Of a stretch of 64,000 nt of DNA, positions 50,601 through 60,700 are shown one piece after another; position 1 is the stretch's first letter; each line of letters starts with the position of its first letter. The stretch covers positions 9,875,501-9,939,500 of the forward strand of contig WHVY01000004.1 in NCBI GenBank assembly GCA_022266195.1, read 5' to 3'. Source of the DNA: Tetranychus cinnabarinus. Taxonomy: Eukaryota; Arthropoda; Arachnida; Trombidiformes; Tetranychidae. Made by a program: the position numbers and the translations under genes. The notes under the pieces were generated by a model that did no database searches, was not told where the DNA came from, and worked only from the letters and a program-made list of their open reading frames with translations.

Positions 50601-53600
50601 CCTCCTTCTTACATTGACTGAATTCCCATTAATCCATAATTTCACCATTTTTCCGAGGTACTTTTCCCGGTCTTTAAGTATTATCATCATCCTTGGCACA
50701 AAATTTGTATCTTAAATTTGGTCATTTCCTTCATTGTCACCAATTCAAATGAGTCAAAAACCAATCCATATGTACTGACAAAAACGTTGAAATCAATATA
50801 TTGCTTTTATTCAAGACCAAGATTAACCAGAACAGGAATATTTCACAATTATTTCACCATTGTGAATCATTTCAATGCGGTAATCATTTTGAAAACATGA
50901 AGCATTTAGCAAAACGTCTCAAGTTAGAATGGCGAGATTGTCTGATTTTTATCATTTAATTATTCTTGAAAAAAAACCTTGTTATTTTTATTAATAGCAG
51001 ATATCATAGTAATTATTTTCAGAGTTTACCAACTAACTAAGTAAGTTTTGCTAATTATTCATTATCAATATGCATAGTAATTATTCATCAGTGCAACAAT
51101 TGAAAGATAGTATTTTTAAGATACTAATTGTTATCATTAGCTTTCTACAGTGAAAAAAACTCAACAGATGGAGTAGTTGAAGGCAAAAAACTGACGCGTC
51201 ACTTTTGAATAAGCTAATATTATCATGATTAATCTTCAATAGCGGAAATCTTGAAATTGTATTTTTTTAGATGAAAACTATTGGTGAATTTAGAGGAGAT
51301 GAATAAGATTAAAGTCAAATTTATATTGAAATACTCAAATTCTTAACACGACGATTGATTGAATAGAATACAAAATTTGAAAATTATGTTCCAAGTTATG
51401 ATCAGTGATTAAATAGGCTCATTCATGGTCATCAGTAGAACGAAAGTTAAGTCAAATGACTTGTAAACATCATCTCAATAACTTGGAAAGTTGGAATGAA
51501 ATGAATAATTCAAGACTGTCTAGTATCAATTAAAAACGTTTAATTTGTTCACAAGCGGAGACGAACTCAGGTTTCATCAGGAACATGAGGCTAACCACTA
51601 AGCTAATACACTTCATTCAGATAAAATGTCACGATATGCAAGTACAATGAAGATGAAAGATGAATTTAGAGTTGGACAAATTAAGAAAGTCACAGACTCA
51701 GGACAATTCAATTGTTTGTGTGTAAAGAATGGGAAAAACGTTTTCATTTGCGTTTCACAAAAGATTCAATCTAAACAATAGCAAATGATGTTAACACGTA
51801 CTCTTTGTAATTTGATTGTGACTCATTATCTGGTGCTGAAAAGCTGAGTCGGGTTATTGTTCATCTACTCTTATTTAATTTCGTCCAGGATTAATCGAAA
51901 TTTGAGCAAATGATCTGAAAATGTAAAAGCAAAAGCTCAGTAAATGGACAATTCGACGGAAGTTCAGTCTTTACAGGCAGAAATAAATTTAAATTTAAGG
52001 GTTATTCATTAATCTATCTTAAATTGGTATAAATTTAAAATTAACAGATCTCGACAGGAATCAAGAGTCAAATCAACCTTGTAATTGTAAATTATGAGAA
52101 AATCTCTTGTGTCTTTAAGACCACGCTGTCGCCAGCATTTCTTGAAAATGAATATTCAGTAGAATATAAGAACGATGATAATGCAGATTGCTATCTACTT
52201 TGTCCATTCAGTTACACGCCAAATGATCTAAAAGTTGAGTGATCAGGTTTATGCTCTGGTCAAAAGGTCAGCTCATCTGTTCGGTATGCTTAATGATATC
52301 AGCCCTGTAGAATTCATTTCACTTTCATATTTCCATTAATCATGATTTGGTTAGAAATGCGCAATCTTTTATAAACTTGTAAGGCCTGAAAAAGTCAATA
52401 AAAAGTATAATAAATTAGTTGACATCAATAAACGGATAATGTGAAATTGTGTCTGTTTCAAGATTTGGATGAATTGAGATGAGTTTCAAGTGAATTTACA
52501 GATAAAGAAGTTGCTTTAAAGATCAATGCATTGGTCAAGTTAATTGAAATGAAATGGATTGTATAAGCTCTATTGACCTGGATCAATATCAGTCTCTACT
52601 GAGGTTAAGGGTCATTATGTTGGTAAAGTTTACAGTAATCTTGATAATTAGCATCAAATATGGTAAAGTAGTTGAATAACTGGATTAATTGTAAATATAT
52701 TTGAAAGAGATTTATGAGATTTTATTTAAAGCTTATCAGAAGTACCACTTGCTATAATAATTAGAAATAATGTATTGTACCGAATACACGATTGTTTAGA
52801 TTTTGCTACTTCTGTTGGTTTATTATCATCGAACTGTTTATAATTTGATTTATTTTCAATCAAAATGCGTGATTTAAGGCTATTCGTGATTCCTAGATTG
52901 AGTCAAGTCTGATTGTACTGAAATAATTAGAAAGGTTTGACCATTAATCAACAACAAATCGATTGTTAACCTTCAATAATATATTGTTACTGGTCATGTT
53001 ATAGGAATTGAACTGATCAAACTAATATGAGTTTCAATGTGTTTATGATGTTACACTTCCTATTCCCATATCTAATAATAAATTATTTGACCTTAACCCA
53101 TGCAATTTAATCATGCAAATCTAAATTAGTTTAATAATGATACTACTACTAATAATGGAGAAATTAATAATTGTTATTTTAGTAATCATTCATATCCAAT
53201 CTTTATCTTCGACAGACTCAAAGAGACCCATGTACAGTGAAGGAACTGAAATTACATTACCTGTTGGCGATGAAAATATGAATGAAATCAATCCCTTATC
53301 ACGACCATGGGAAGTCTCCATACTTTCATGGGAGACCAAATCAGCAACTCTTGAGATTACACCAGCAATTAACACAATTATTGGAGAATGGAAGTTATCA
53401 ATAGAAACAAGATCCATTGTTTCTGGAAGGAACCGTTATTCAACATTTCAAGTTCCTGCCAGTATTTACATACTTTTTAATCCTTGGAATAAAAGTAAGT
53501 AATTTATGACTCTGAATAATGAACAAAAATCTTTCAAATAGCACAAATGTCCAAGAAACTGTTTAGCAGATGAAATATTGTTTGAAACAAACGTTTCAAA

Positions 53601-56600
53601 AACGCTATTATGCAGCTTTTAAGCTCATGAAAAACAAAGGGTTGATGAGCTCATATTGGTTATCCAATTTTAGCGGGAGAATTGAAAACAATTCAACTGA
53701 TTTTTGTATTCAACTGTTAATTATGAAAATTTCTTGGGTCCAATTTAGATTATATTGGGTGTATAATAGAAATGCATACAGTTTTTTAATTACCAGTTTT
53801 AATTAACCTTTTGTTTTATTGCTAAAAGGATTTACTGTTATTGAATAATCGGTCTTTAGGTTTCAGCTGATTTGAATAAAGTGAATATTATTGTCAATCT
53901 ATTTTTTGTTGCTTTCTGTATTGAAGTGGAGTTAAATATTTATATGGTTGATTGTTTAATAAAATTGTTAACTGTTGAAGTTGAAGTCAAACTGGTTTTG
54001 TCTTGTGCTCTAGATTGTGTCCATTTTTATTGTGAGTTGAATGTAGGATCGTTATTTGATAACTGGACAGCTAACTTGGAGTAAACAACTCATTTATAAT
54101 TTTATGCGTTATATTTATTCATTTTTCTATTGATTTTACTATTAATTTCTAGACGACTTAACTTATCTCTGGAATGATAAAGAAAGAGAAGAGTATGTTC
54201 TTAACGATTATGGAATAATATGGAAAGGAACTCATTCACGATTAAGGCCGAGTCCATGGAGTTATGCACAGGTTAGCTATGATGTCTTATGATTAATTTA
54301 TGCTTTTTTGTCCTTTTTCTTTATTTTTAATTTATCTAATCCAATCTTTTCAACTTTGTCTTTTAAATCCTGTTCTTAACCAGTTTGAAGATAAAATTTT
54401 GGAATGTTCGATACTGATTTTAACCAGCCTTGGTAATTTACCGATTTCTGATCGAGCTAACCCAATCAAAGTAGTTCGCCATTTAACTCGAGTAATTCAC
54501 AACCACAATGTATTTGATGGTTATGGTGTTCTCGTAGGGCGTTGGGATGGTAAATATAAAAGTGGAACAGATCCAACCAAGTGGATTGGTAGTCGTCCTA
54601 TTTTACAAGAATTTTATTCAAATCGTAAACCAGTCAAATACGCTCAATGCTGGGTATTTGCTGGTGTCTTAACCACAGGTAATACCACAATCTGATCTTG
54701 CAAACTTTCAAGTGCTTCACCAATTTTCTTAGAAAAGTATACAAACTGTAACACTTGATCAATGGATGTTTAATCAAATTTACACTAGTTATGAGTCAGA
54801 GAAGCCTTACTTCACCCTATAAATCTAACCAACTAGAATAAAAATTGGTCAACTTAATTGAGCATCAATCATGCAGATAGCCAAACATCTCTAAATCAAA
54901 GTTGAATCAATGAATTATATTTTACTAACCAGTTAGTCAGCCGTGAACCGGTGTAGTCCGAGCGAGTGTTCAAAATTATGTACCTTAAAAGAGGCAAAAA
55001 CGCCATTTTTTCATTTTTCCCACCCTCCTGAGCAAAATTTTAAACTCTTTTCCGCACTGCGTACTCATATGTTGTATGCTTGTACAGAATTTCATTGCTC
55101 ACAATTGTCAGATTAATAAATTTTAAATTCAAAACTTCTTTCATTTACTCAATATGTTAACTTAATTCAAGAAACTCTTCATTTCTGTTTTTGTTCTGTT
55201 TATGTTTAGTTTGTCGATGTCTTGGTATTCCTGCTCGACCAGTCACAAATTACGATTCAGCACATGATACCCAGGCTTCTTTGACGGTTGATGTAATTGT
55301 TGATGACAAACTTGGCGTTATCGATGAATTAACCAAAGATTCAGTCTGGAATTTTCATGTATGGACAGAAGTTTGGTTGAAAAGGCCTGATCTATCTTTT
55401 ACCGGAGTTTACGATGGATGGCAAGTTATCGATGCTACACCTCAAGAACCATCTGACGGTATTTACCAATGTGGACCTACAAGTGTCGCTGCAATCCGCA
55501 ACGGCGAAATAACACGAGATTACGATGGTCGATTTGTTTTCGCTGAAGTTAATGCAGATGAAGTTTACTGGTTGAGGACTGGAGCTGAAGAGTCTTACAA
55601 ATACCTTCAATCTGACATTACAAAGTATTAACCGTTCATCTAATTTGAAAAATTCAATAATTGATCGACAATTTATCTAATTTTTTCTTTTTTATCCCAA
55701 TAATCACAGAATTGGTAAAAATCTTTCAACTAAACAAGTTGGAGCCAATGATAGAATCGATTTAACTTCAAATTATAAACACCAAGAAGAGACTCCCGAA
55801 GAAAGAGAAATAATGATCAAAGCCTTACACCAAAGTAATAATATTTTCACCAAGTATTATTTAAACGCTAAATTCAGTGATATCCGATTTGATTTGCAAC
55901 TTCTCGATGATGTATTAATTGGTAAACCATTCAAGGTACAGCAATAATTTCTTAGCTATTGATTAGAAATGATTAATTGAGAAAATTTGTATTCCTTTGC
56001 TATTTACATTCTAGGTTCGTTTGATCGCGGAAAATAAAAGTGGTCTTGTTTATACCGTTGAAACCCTTACACGACTTGATACAGTATTTGGTGATGGCAA
56101 ACGAAACAAGGAAATTAAAAGAGATTTGAGCTTAACTAAAATTCCTCCTCTTTCTGGTAATTCTTGAAAGAGTTAAAGTTGATTTTGATGATAAAACAAT
56201 GCTTTTTTTATTGTATCTTTACAGAAGTTGAAATAGCTATACCGATCGAGTATGAGGATTATGAGAATCATTTGGTTGATCAAAATACCTTTTCTGTTGT
56301 CATGATTGCCAAAGTGCTGGAAAATGACTATCATTATGCTGGTATCGACAATTTCCGCCTAAGAATGCCCGATATTGAAATTGAAGTAATATTGAAACCA
56401 TTTTCAATCATAGAATGCATTTTAAATATTTAATTTATTCTCATTTATTGCAGGTTGTTGGTGACGTATTCGAGAAAAAGCCTTTCACTTGTCATGCATA
56501 TTTTAAAAATCCACTACCAAAGAGACTAAATAAAGGCATCTTTTTGATTGAAGGACCCGGATTAGTAAAACCAAATCAGACACTTAAAATACCATTGAAA

Positions 56601-56852
56601 AGGTAAATTCAATGCAAAAATTTTCAGAAAGTCTCATTATTAATCATTTTACTTTTTAGATCTGTAAAAGCGGACGACTGGGCTCGAGTTACCTTCACCT
56701 TGACTCCAACAACAATTGGAGAGAAAACTATAATAGTTAAATTTTATTCGAAAGAATTGAAAGATATTGATGGCTCTCGGATTGTTCGCGTTTCAAGAGA
56801 TACAACTCTATTTAATTTAGATGAATTGGACGAAAGGTTTCGAAGAACCTGA
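41641..56852 (+). CDS. Annulin-like transglutaminase with predicted lipid-anchored N-terminus (11 exons)
   Basis: Exons: 41641-41686, 41799-42059, 53216-53494, 54153-54271, 54384-54678, 55210-55624, 55710-55935, 56015-56156, 56225-56385, 56454-56602, 56660-56852. All phases agree, giving 761 residues. It is a calcium-dependent protein-glutamine gamma-glutamyltransferase, cross-linking Gln and Lys side chains. Seen in order: N-terminal beta-sandwich (VDLLVERN), catalytic core with Cys324 (KYAQCWVFAGV), His383 (NFHVWTEVW) and Asp408 (WQVIDATPQE), then two C-terminal barrels. Triad spacing matches vertebrate enzymes. The 46-nt first exon begins MGQSCSSC, fitting the N-myristoylation pattern (Gly2, Ser6) plus palmitoylatable cysteines, as known for grasshopper annulin; it predicts the inner plasma membrane. 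Intron 2 is 11.2 kb and hosts a retrotransposon and a nested gene. The 55624 donor (GTATTA) is weak, but phase and homology support it. Confidence 0.92.
43104..46103 (-). CDS. LINE ORF2, endonuclease and reverse transcriptase
   Basis: 999 residues without interruption. N-terminal endonuclease/exonuclease/phosphatase fold (about 1-235): catalytic-type Glu in IQEYS, LLIGDVNSTNLLWS, and the C-terminal SDHRPFEV motif. Reverse transcriptase (about 450-740): LQTDIIGAFDHIDH, NKGVPQGSILGPFLF, and the active-site box FFAYADDIFVNI. Near the C-terminus lies CKCGFPKPDNIHLIAHC, a CCHC-type motif seen in R1/I-group elements. It should nick genomic DNA and prime cDNA synthesis from it. The start is the first of three tandem ATGs overlapping the end of ORF1. 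All key residues appear present, so this copy may encode active enzyme. Confidence 0.92.
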   Translation of the reverse strand: MMMISNFKIYNHNCYKSTTRTINATTKINTHQIITIQEYSNSPLLALVNTGHNYSTNGRSAIITKAEIATSFTPLASDSIAAKMNIADKHLYVINIYISPSTTPSDYNNQINEIGRYIKGVTSSPILLIGDVNSTNLLWSLELNTTNSNKGIYLANLLNKHNFKPIQSPNSDNYTFLSSTGKPFWIDLAATNFNTLFKDVTFHQNFFNTTSDHRPFEVTFSVSKKKKTSRKMITIINKTKQLNLINELLYYQPEIEDLQDTEDLEKFVSNIFIGFLRITDECSRKTETKNFLHQFVDGQLLMEKERLAKLLNNNKNSNLLITKLAEIKQQIKSQIQRGIEENFDPTVDDGRRMWRNIKKVFKEKPITTDEFLKNCKAELNQFQQTTLKTLLNTSSTFPLPLKLDLPDQIKEEELLLIAKHLNNTSPGPDNIDKTTTINIITNNLNLFAKLYNTLLNNSIFPKCWKISKTTHIPKSDNVRVRTLQTISNFGKILEIVIKNQIMATIPKTSFSLQYAYLPNKSISTLLFSLAQHQNKQGLTLLQTDIIGAFDHIDHSSFLSFLHERNPSATYHNILKHYLTDRTQILQKDNITYYKENNKGVPQGSILGPFLFIIGIDPILNDLQYNKYNWRHPTPTTYAYKFFAYADDIFVNICDPRIFNVNFLLKQISEIIEELNKLLNKISLSASLPKTSLLITDRVCKKIPKDSANFKISYTTECLGLPLTWKRHYDNYVDTRAVIDKISSNPSFITNISLLKALPHKIKIMMIYSFIYSQINTYSLVLLPLLIQNKSFREHCSSALMSNFHKLFSISGHDSTMTTYAALGIDPPWLMCIKSGIKQLLQLKQNNECITNTQSYYDTINMMVRSDKIWYNINTMTNQYTDEIVQKIWEEKAMERKDQNLILVLPKWKKTDSYTYVNHILRLTIGTYNFLTTTRTCKCGFPKPDNIHLIAHCEAYASLRPTIPDYLKHLTLPQIAFIKPKICYKLLKQIFDDIIPLMNM
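46081..47046 (-). CDS. LINE ORF1, gag-like nucleic-acid-binding protein
   Basis: 321 residues. The C-terminal half contains a CCHC zinc knuckle CSNCYKAGHLAQHC (C-X2-C-X4-H-X4-C) and a second Cys/His cluster beginning CRHCEL. The N-terminal part is charged and probably coiled (SLENEIMKKLNNIELSI). Such proteins bind element RNA in ribonucleoprotein particles. The end WNDDDQQL overlaps the start of ORF2: the run ATGATGATGATC supplies candidate ORF2 start codons just before the ORF1 stop, consistent with termination-reinitiation. Confidence 0.88.
   Translation of the reverse strand: MSSLSQTTQNDTIITDGSQMVRELEDFKNFLVSLVAPKTKEKHLADIESRYNHVLTYFSLENEIMKKLNNIELSIKSNCSNSNVPKKSITSSKAKTFLIKPIDPEKSEEIGAIVGKHIKNNPRVQVDSIHTGNKYIKVISSDPKIQSELTSLPLPEETVISEAKKLSPQISFVVNKDQFESEETFITRNNLPDTECTFVKTIDFKSYKDTEKVKVIARLSRKNREWIACRNRVFMGGHSVAFKTDVHVKFCSNCYKAGHLAQHCKHPTNQEQPIDNHCRHCELAKFTSINHKPKSRNCEAYQLERRRILSITDWNDDDQQL
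47047..49241. other. Non-coding stretch within transglutaminase intron 2
   Basis: AT-rich sequence between the retrotransposon and the nested ELO-like gene; no exon or repeat I can support. The LINE 5' untranslated region, if any, lies at its left edge. Confidence 0.4.
49242..50099 (-). CDS. ELO-family (fatty acid elongase-like) protein lacking the histidine box
   Basis: 285 residues in one coding exon, nested in the transglutaminase intron on the opposite strand. The fold is ELO: multiple membrane helices, LPIVARGPWTVLLF, an MKPFQIIYYGFF stretch matching the KPFxLK..IxxYN region, and VDQVTF...VKYYPGG bracketing the active site. ELO enzymes catalyse the condensing step of very-long-chain fatty acid elongation in the ER, using the box HxxHH. 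Here the equivalent of FLHVYHH reads FGLIMET, all three histidines gone; the NSxVHxxMY motif is LVNSIKYGLL and the ExxDT region is also changed. The frame is clean, so a non-catalytic or repurposed protein is likely. The C-terminus is Ser/Lys-rich. The start is the first ATG of the frame. A probable 5' untranslated intron spans 50284-50163 (donor AT/GTAAGT, acceptor TTCATAG). Confidence 0.78.
   Translation of the reverse strand: MTTANITKPIDWNYYLNNLWNDHTDNRVSELPIVARGPWTVLLFMISFLIISVRISRTMQSKKSGYFMKPFQIIYYGFFFGIHGVGFLVILALAHSMNNLVQCNFNDYFYRDLRGIMFIYVSLLYLIIKLTNCFDVFVLLWTKAVDQVTFGLIMETILNPFVIYASVKYYPGGIVSFPIAFDCLVNSIKYGLLTRACASASIKPIHNWEQLINYSKIAQYGIITLHSIYSLTIPNCDCPLSLRVFFTSIHFFLAMAYSFDGGYFFHSSKSNASSSSTKIKQTKAE
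50286..51549. other. Promoter side of the nested ELO-like gene and intronic DNA
   Basis: Its left end probably carries the 5' exon and promoter of the ELO-like gene (a 5' exon ends at 50285). The remainder is AT-rich with no supported feature. Confidence 0.4.
51550..51613 (-). repeat. tRNA-like / SINE-head-like sequence
   Basis: On the minus strand TAGCTTAGTGGTTA (51605-51592) matches the RNA polymerase III A box, and AGTTCGTCTCC (51567-51557) matches the B box with one mismatch, 25-40 nt apart as in tRNAs. The acceptor and T stems do not pair well, so it is not a functional tRNA; a tRNA pseudogene or the head of a SINE fits best. No poly(A) tail or second copy was found in the window. Confidence 0.5.
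51614..53215. other. Remainder of transglutaminase intron 2
   Basis: AT-rich intronic DNA with no supported feature up to the acceptor ATCTTCGACAG at 53205-53215. Confidence 0.4.
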
Positions 56853-57757
56853 AAATGTTGATTCATCGATTATTACAAAAAAGTTTTTCGTCATTTATGT
56901 ATTGAAATTACTTAAGTTAATTAATGATTACTGTGATATTATAAGCCTTCTAATTGATTAATGTAAACATAATTACGATCATTATCATGGTCATACTCAT
57001 CAATGTAAACTTAAACAGAGCCAAATTAATGGAGAAAAGAAATCTCGGTGTAAATCATTTGTATTATGAAATCTATTTATTCTAACAGTATACATCTTGA
57101 CTTTATTGGCATAGTTAAGTCAAGGGATAAGATTGAGATTAATACACACATATTGTGATAGAAATTTAGGTAAAATAAGAAAAATGAAACTGTACCTTTT
57201 TAACTCTTTGATTGATCTGACAAAGAAAAGCTAGAAAGAAGATGAAGGATAAAAACTCATCCTTGAAAGTTGATGTTGATGAATGATTTTTTCAATGATG
57301 TTGATAGGGATGAGACTCTGAAATATTAACTGGAAGAAAGAAGATGATTGGTAATTGGTAGCAAGATTGAATTGATGAATTAAAGATGTGGATCATCATC
57401 TATTTGGAAACTTAATGGTTTACTATTTGAGGCTTCTCCAGCATCAAATTGAGAGCATGTGGTATATCCACTATTACATTGAACCATCAATGTATAGGTT
57501 AGTTTCATGTTTCTGCTAAAATAAGATAGGAATTAATCATCGTATTTTGATCACATAAATAGATGATAATGTAGCCACCAACGCTTGTATCTTTTGAATA
57601 GATTTATATGAATATCCATTGAAATTTGATTGAACATTTGTTACCAATCGACTGTTTTTACTCTTAAAATCTGTTGTTATTAACAGATTACTTTATACTT
57701 TATGAGGTTATTTCTTGTTCAATTATAGACTTTCCAGATAATTCTGCAATCCATAAT
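56853..57757. other. Convergent intergenic region
   Basis: Shared 3' flank of the transglutaminase (plus) and homeobox gene (minus). It should contain both 3' untranslated regions. A minus-strand AATAAA near 57071-57076 is a possible but distant homeobox-gene poly(A) signal. Confidence 0.4.
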
Positions 57758-60700
57758 CTATGGAGTCGTGTATTGAAGCATTGATGGTCCTGATGTCAGA
57801 TTATTTGTTAAATTTGAGTGAGGAGTTGAATTGATTCTAGTTAATGCAGAAAAATTTTTATTATACCAATCATCTGAATTTGAATTTGAGCCCATCGAGG
57901 TAACTGTTCCTGTACCTGTACCCATTGTAAAATGTTGACTTGGACTCATATGGTAATTTGTTGTTGTTCCTGTCAGGGAAACTGAAGATGGTGATGATGT
58001 GTCTTTAAATCCATTACCATTATATTGATGATGACCATGATGATGAGTTAAATAATTACGAGACAATGGATGTTGATGATGGTGATGATGATTCAATACA
58101 GGATGATGAGTTGCTCCTGTTGCTTGATAAATGTTTCTCATTAAAGTGCCATTACATGAAGGTAAAACACTTGCACTTGGTCCTGATAATGCTTTTTGTA
58201 ATTGTTTCTCTTGTTTACGAAATTTAGCTCGACGATTTTGAAACCAAACCTGTATTCGAGCCTCATTTAATTTTGTTATTCTTGCCAATTCTTCACGACA
58301 ATAAATATCAGGATAATGACTTTTATTAAAAGCAGATTCTAATTCAGTTAATTGTTCCTGTGTAAATGTTGTTCGATGTCTTCTACGAGCTGGTGTTGGT
58401 GGACAATTTGGTGTTGGAGTTGAATTATTTGTTCCTGTTCCTGTTCCACTTGTACCAGTAGTTCCTGTACCAGTTGTAGTTGGAGTTATTGTAGATAAAG
58501 CTGAAGACAATGAAGATGCTAGTGAAGATGATGATGATGAGGTTAATCCTGGTTCAACTTTTAACTTTTTAAATGCTCCTTCAACTGAGACACCAACACC
58601 TAAACATTTAATAATAACAATAATAAATAGGAAGAAAAAAGATAATGAAAATGATGAAAAAGAATGAAATGAAATAAAAATTCAAGGTTAATTCAATAAT
58701 ATTGTTTGCTATACAGATATATAATCAATTAGTTCCAGTCAATTAACTATTGTAACTATCAATTACTCTATTACCTTTACACAGATTAATCAATGAATTT
58801 GATTCATCTTTTAAATGTTAATATTAATAAACAAAATTAATGTACCAATAGTTGAGTAACCCTTAAAATAAGTCACAGAAACAGTGTATTTCACAATGTA
58901 AAGCATATGATAATATCTCTGATTATCTGATCTTGTAACTTGATTTATTAAGTATCTACCAATGAGCTAATATGAATATGTGATTTCAATTCCAATCTGT
59001 ATTCACATTCAGGTAAACGAAATATTTAGAGTGATAATGAGATAATGGTAATGATTTACAGCTGCCCGTTGATCTTAGATTTGTCAGTTTTCAGTATCAA
59101 AAATTTACGTGTACTAGTCCAAGGCTAAAGTGGCTAACAAATGAAACGATATTCTTCATCTATATTAGTAAAACAATTGACAGTGATTCAACTTGACATT
59201 AGTCTTACTTGTGATGCAAAAAATCATTCAATAACACACAGATTTGTCGATAAGCATTTATATTTTATAATGTAACCTGTACTCTTTTTATATTCATCAA
59301 TGTTATTGTTAACAAGTGGCAACAACAATTGTACATTGAATAAATATTATCATATCAATTGTTAGCTTGGCGTAAAATTTACTCTCAAATTACAATTAAG
59401 TCTACATTAGTGTACAAAGTAGATGAAAAAGGCTGGTATAAGCTAAAGCGACTAACGGGACTTGATAAAATGTGGTTCCTTTGAGTCTAGTTTAAAAATG
59501 TCTGATCTTTCAACAGGACTTTTTATTATCATCATTATGATGAGGATGAATAGAGAGGGAAAAGGTTTGAGCTAACAATGAAAGAAGATGATGAAAAGCT
59601 TTCTTTTTATCACCAACAAAACCTAATAACACTATGTTTAGGGTCTACAATCAATTTTGTATTCAATAATAATACAAAAAAGAGTCTAAATTCAAATGGA
59701 AAAGGAAAAATGATGCAAAAAAAGAGGAGAATAGTGAAAACAGTAAAGGAACAGATGATGACAAGAATTATAAAGAAGTAGGTAATTGTAGGAGGATGAG
59801 GAGAAGGAGGTGGAGAAGAGAGTAAGAAGATGGAGAAAGAGATGTTACTGGTGATGAACAAGATGATGGAGAAAGCAGGAGAAAGTGATGGGGAAGAGGA
59901 AAGTGAAGGAAAAATAAAGAGGATAGAAATGGTGGAGGAGAAAGGTGAAGAGTAATGATGATCGGTATGGTTTAGTCTTTTTCAAATGACTTGTTACATG
60001 GCTCTTCAATATTCAATCAAGCAAAAATGTTCAAAGTTACTTTGGATTATCATTCATTTATATCTCCATTCATTTTAAAAGAGTGAAAATTATGCATGAA
60101 CAAGATGATGAAGATGAAAAGGACAACCTGAAGCGAAAGATTGAAAGATGAATGAGTAAAGAAAGCAAAAGTAGCGCATAAAGTAGAGTAATCTGAGATG
60201 AACAAGATAAAGAAATGTATAAAAGGCAGAGAAAAGATGCATTGAAGATGATAGTCATAATGGATATGAAGAAGAAGAAGAAGATGGCGATGATGATGAT
60301 TAAGTGAAAATAGACTAACAAAAGGGAATCAAGTTAAACCTAAATATTGAATAGGATTAACAGGTAAACGAGTTGAACCTAAGATTAACCTAATGTAACC
60401 TTTCAAAATTTTGTTTACAAATTTAACAAAGTAACTATCATGAAATTTAAATAGCTAACTAATCTGTATTAGATTAACTGTTTACACGTGCAAGACACAC
60501 GCTTCCAAAGGTATGACAAGAGCACGTGGTGGTATCAATAATATGTGGTGTGTCAGTGGTTTAGGCTTTGGCTGTGGCTTTGGCTTTGATTGTGGATGTG
60601 TGCCAATGACCAAAATGTGTTTAACTGGAAAGGTAAACAGATGCAGAAAAGGTTTGAAAGCAAAGATTAGTATATTATGTGTTGGGCCTGACGGGCTTAG

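Noticed and set aside
53570..54084. Short plus-strand frames between transglutaminase exons
   Set aside because: They lie in an intron between phase-matched exons 3 and 4 and do not resemble any family.
59578..60321. Lys-rich and Phe/Leu-rich frames on both strands
   Set aside because: Low-complexity products of the purine-rich tract within the homeobox intron.
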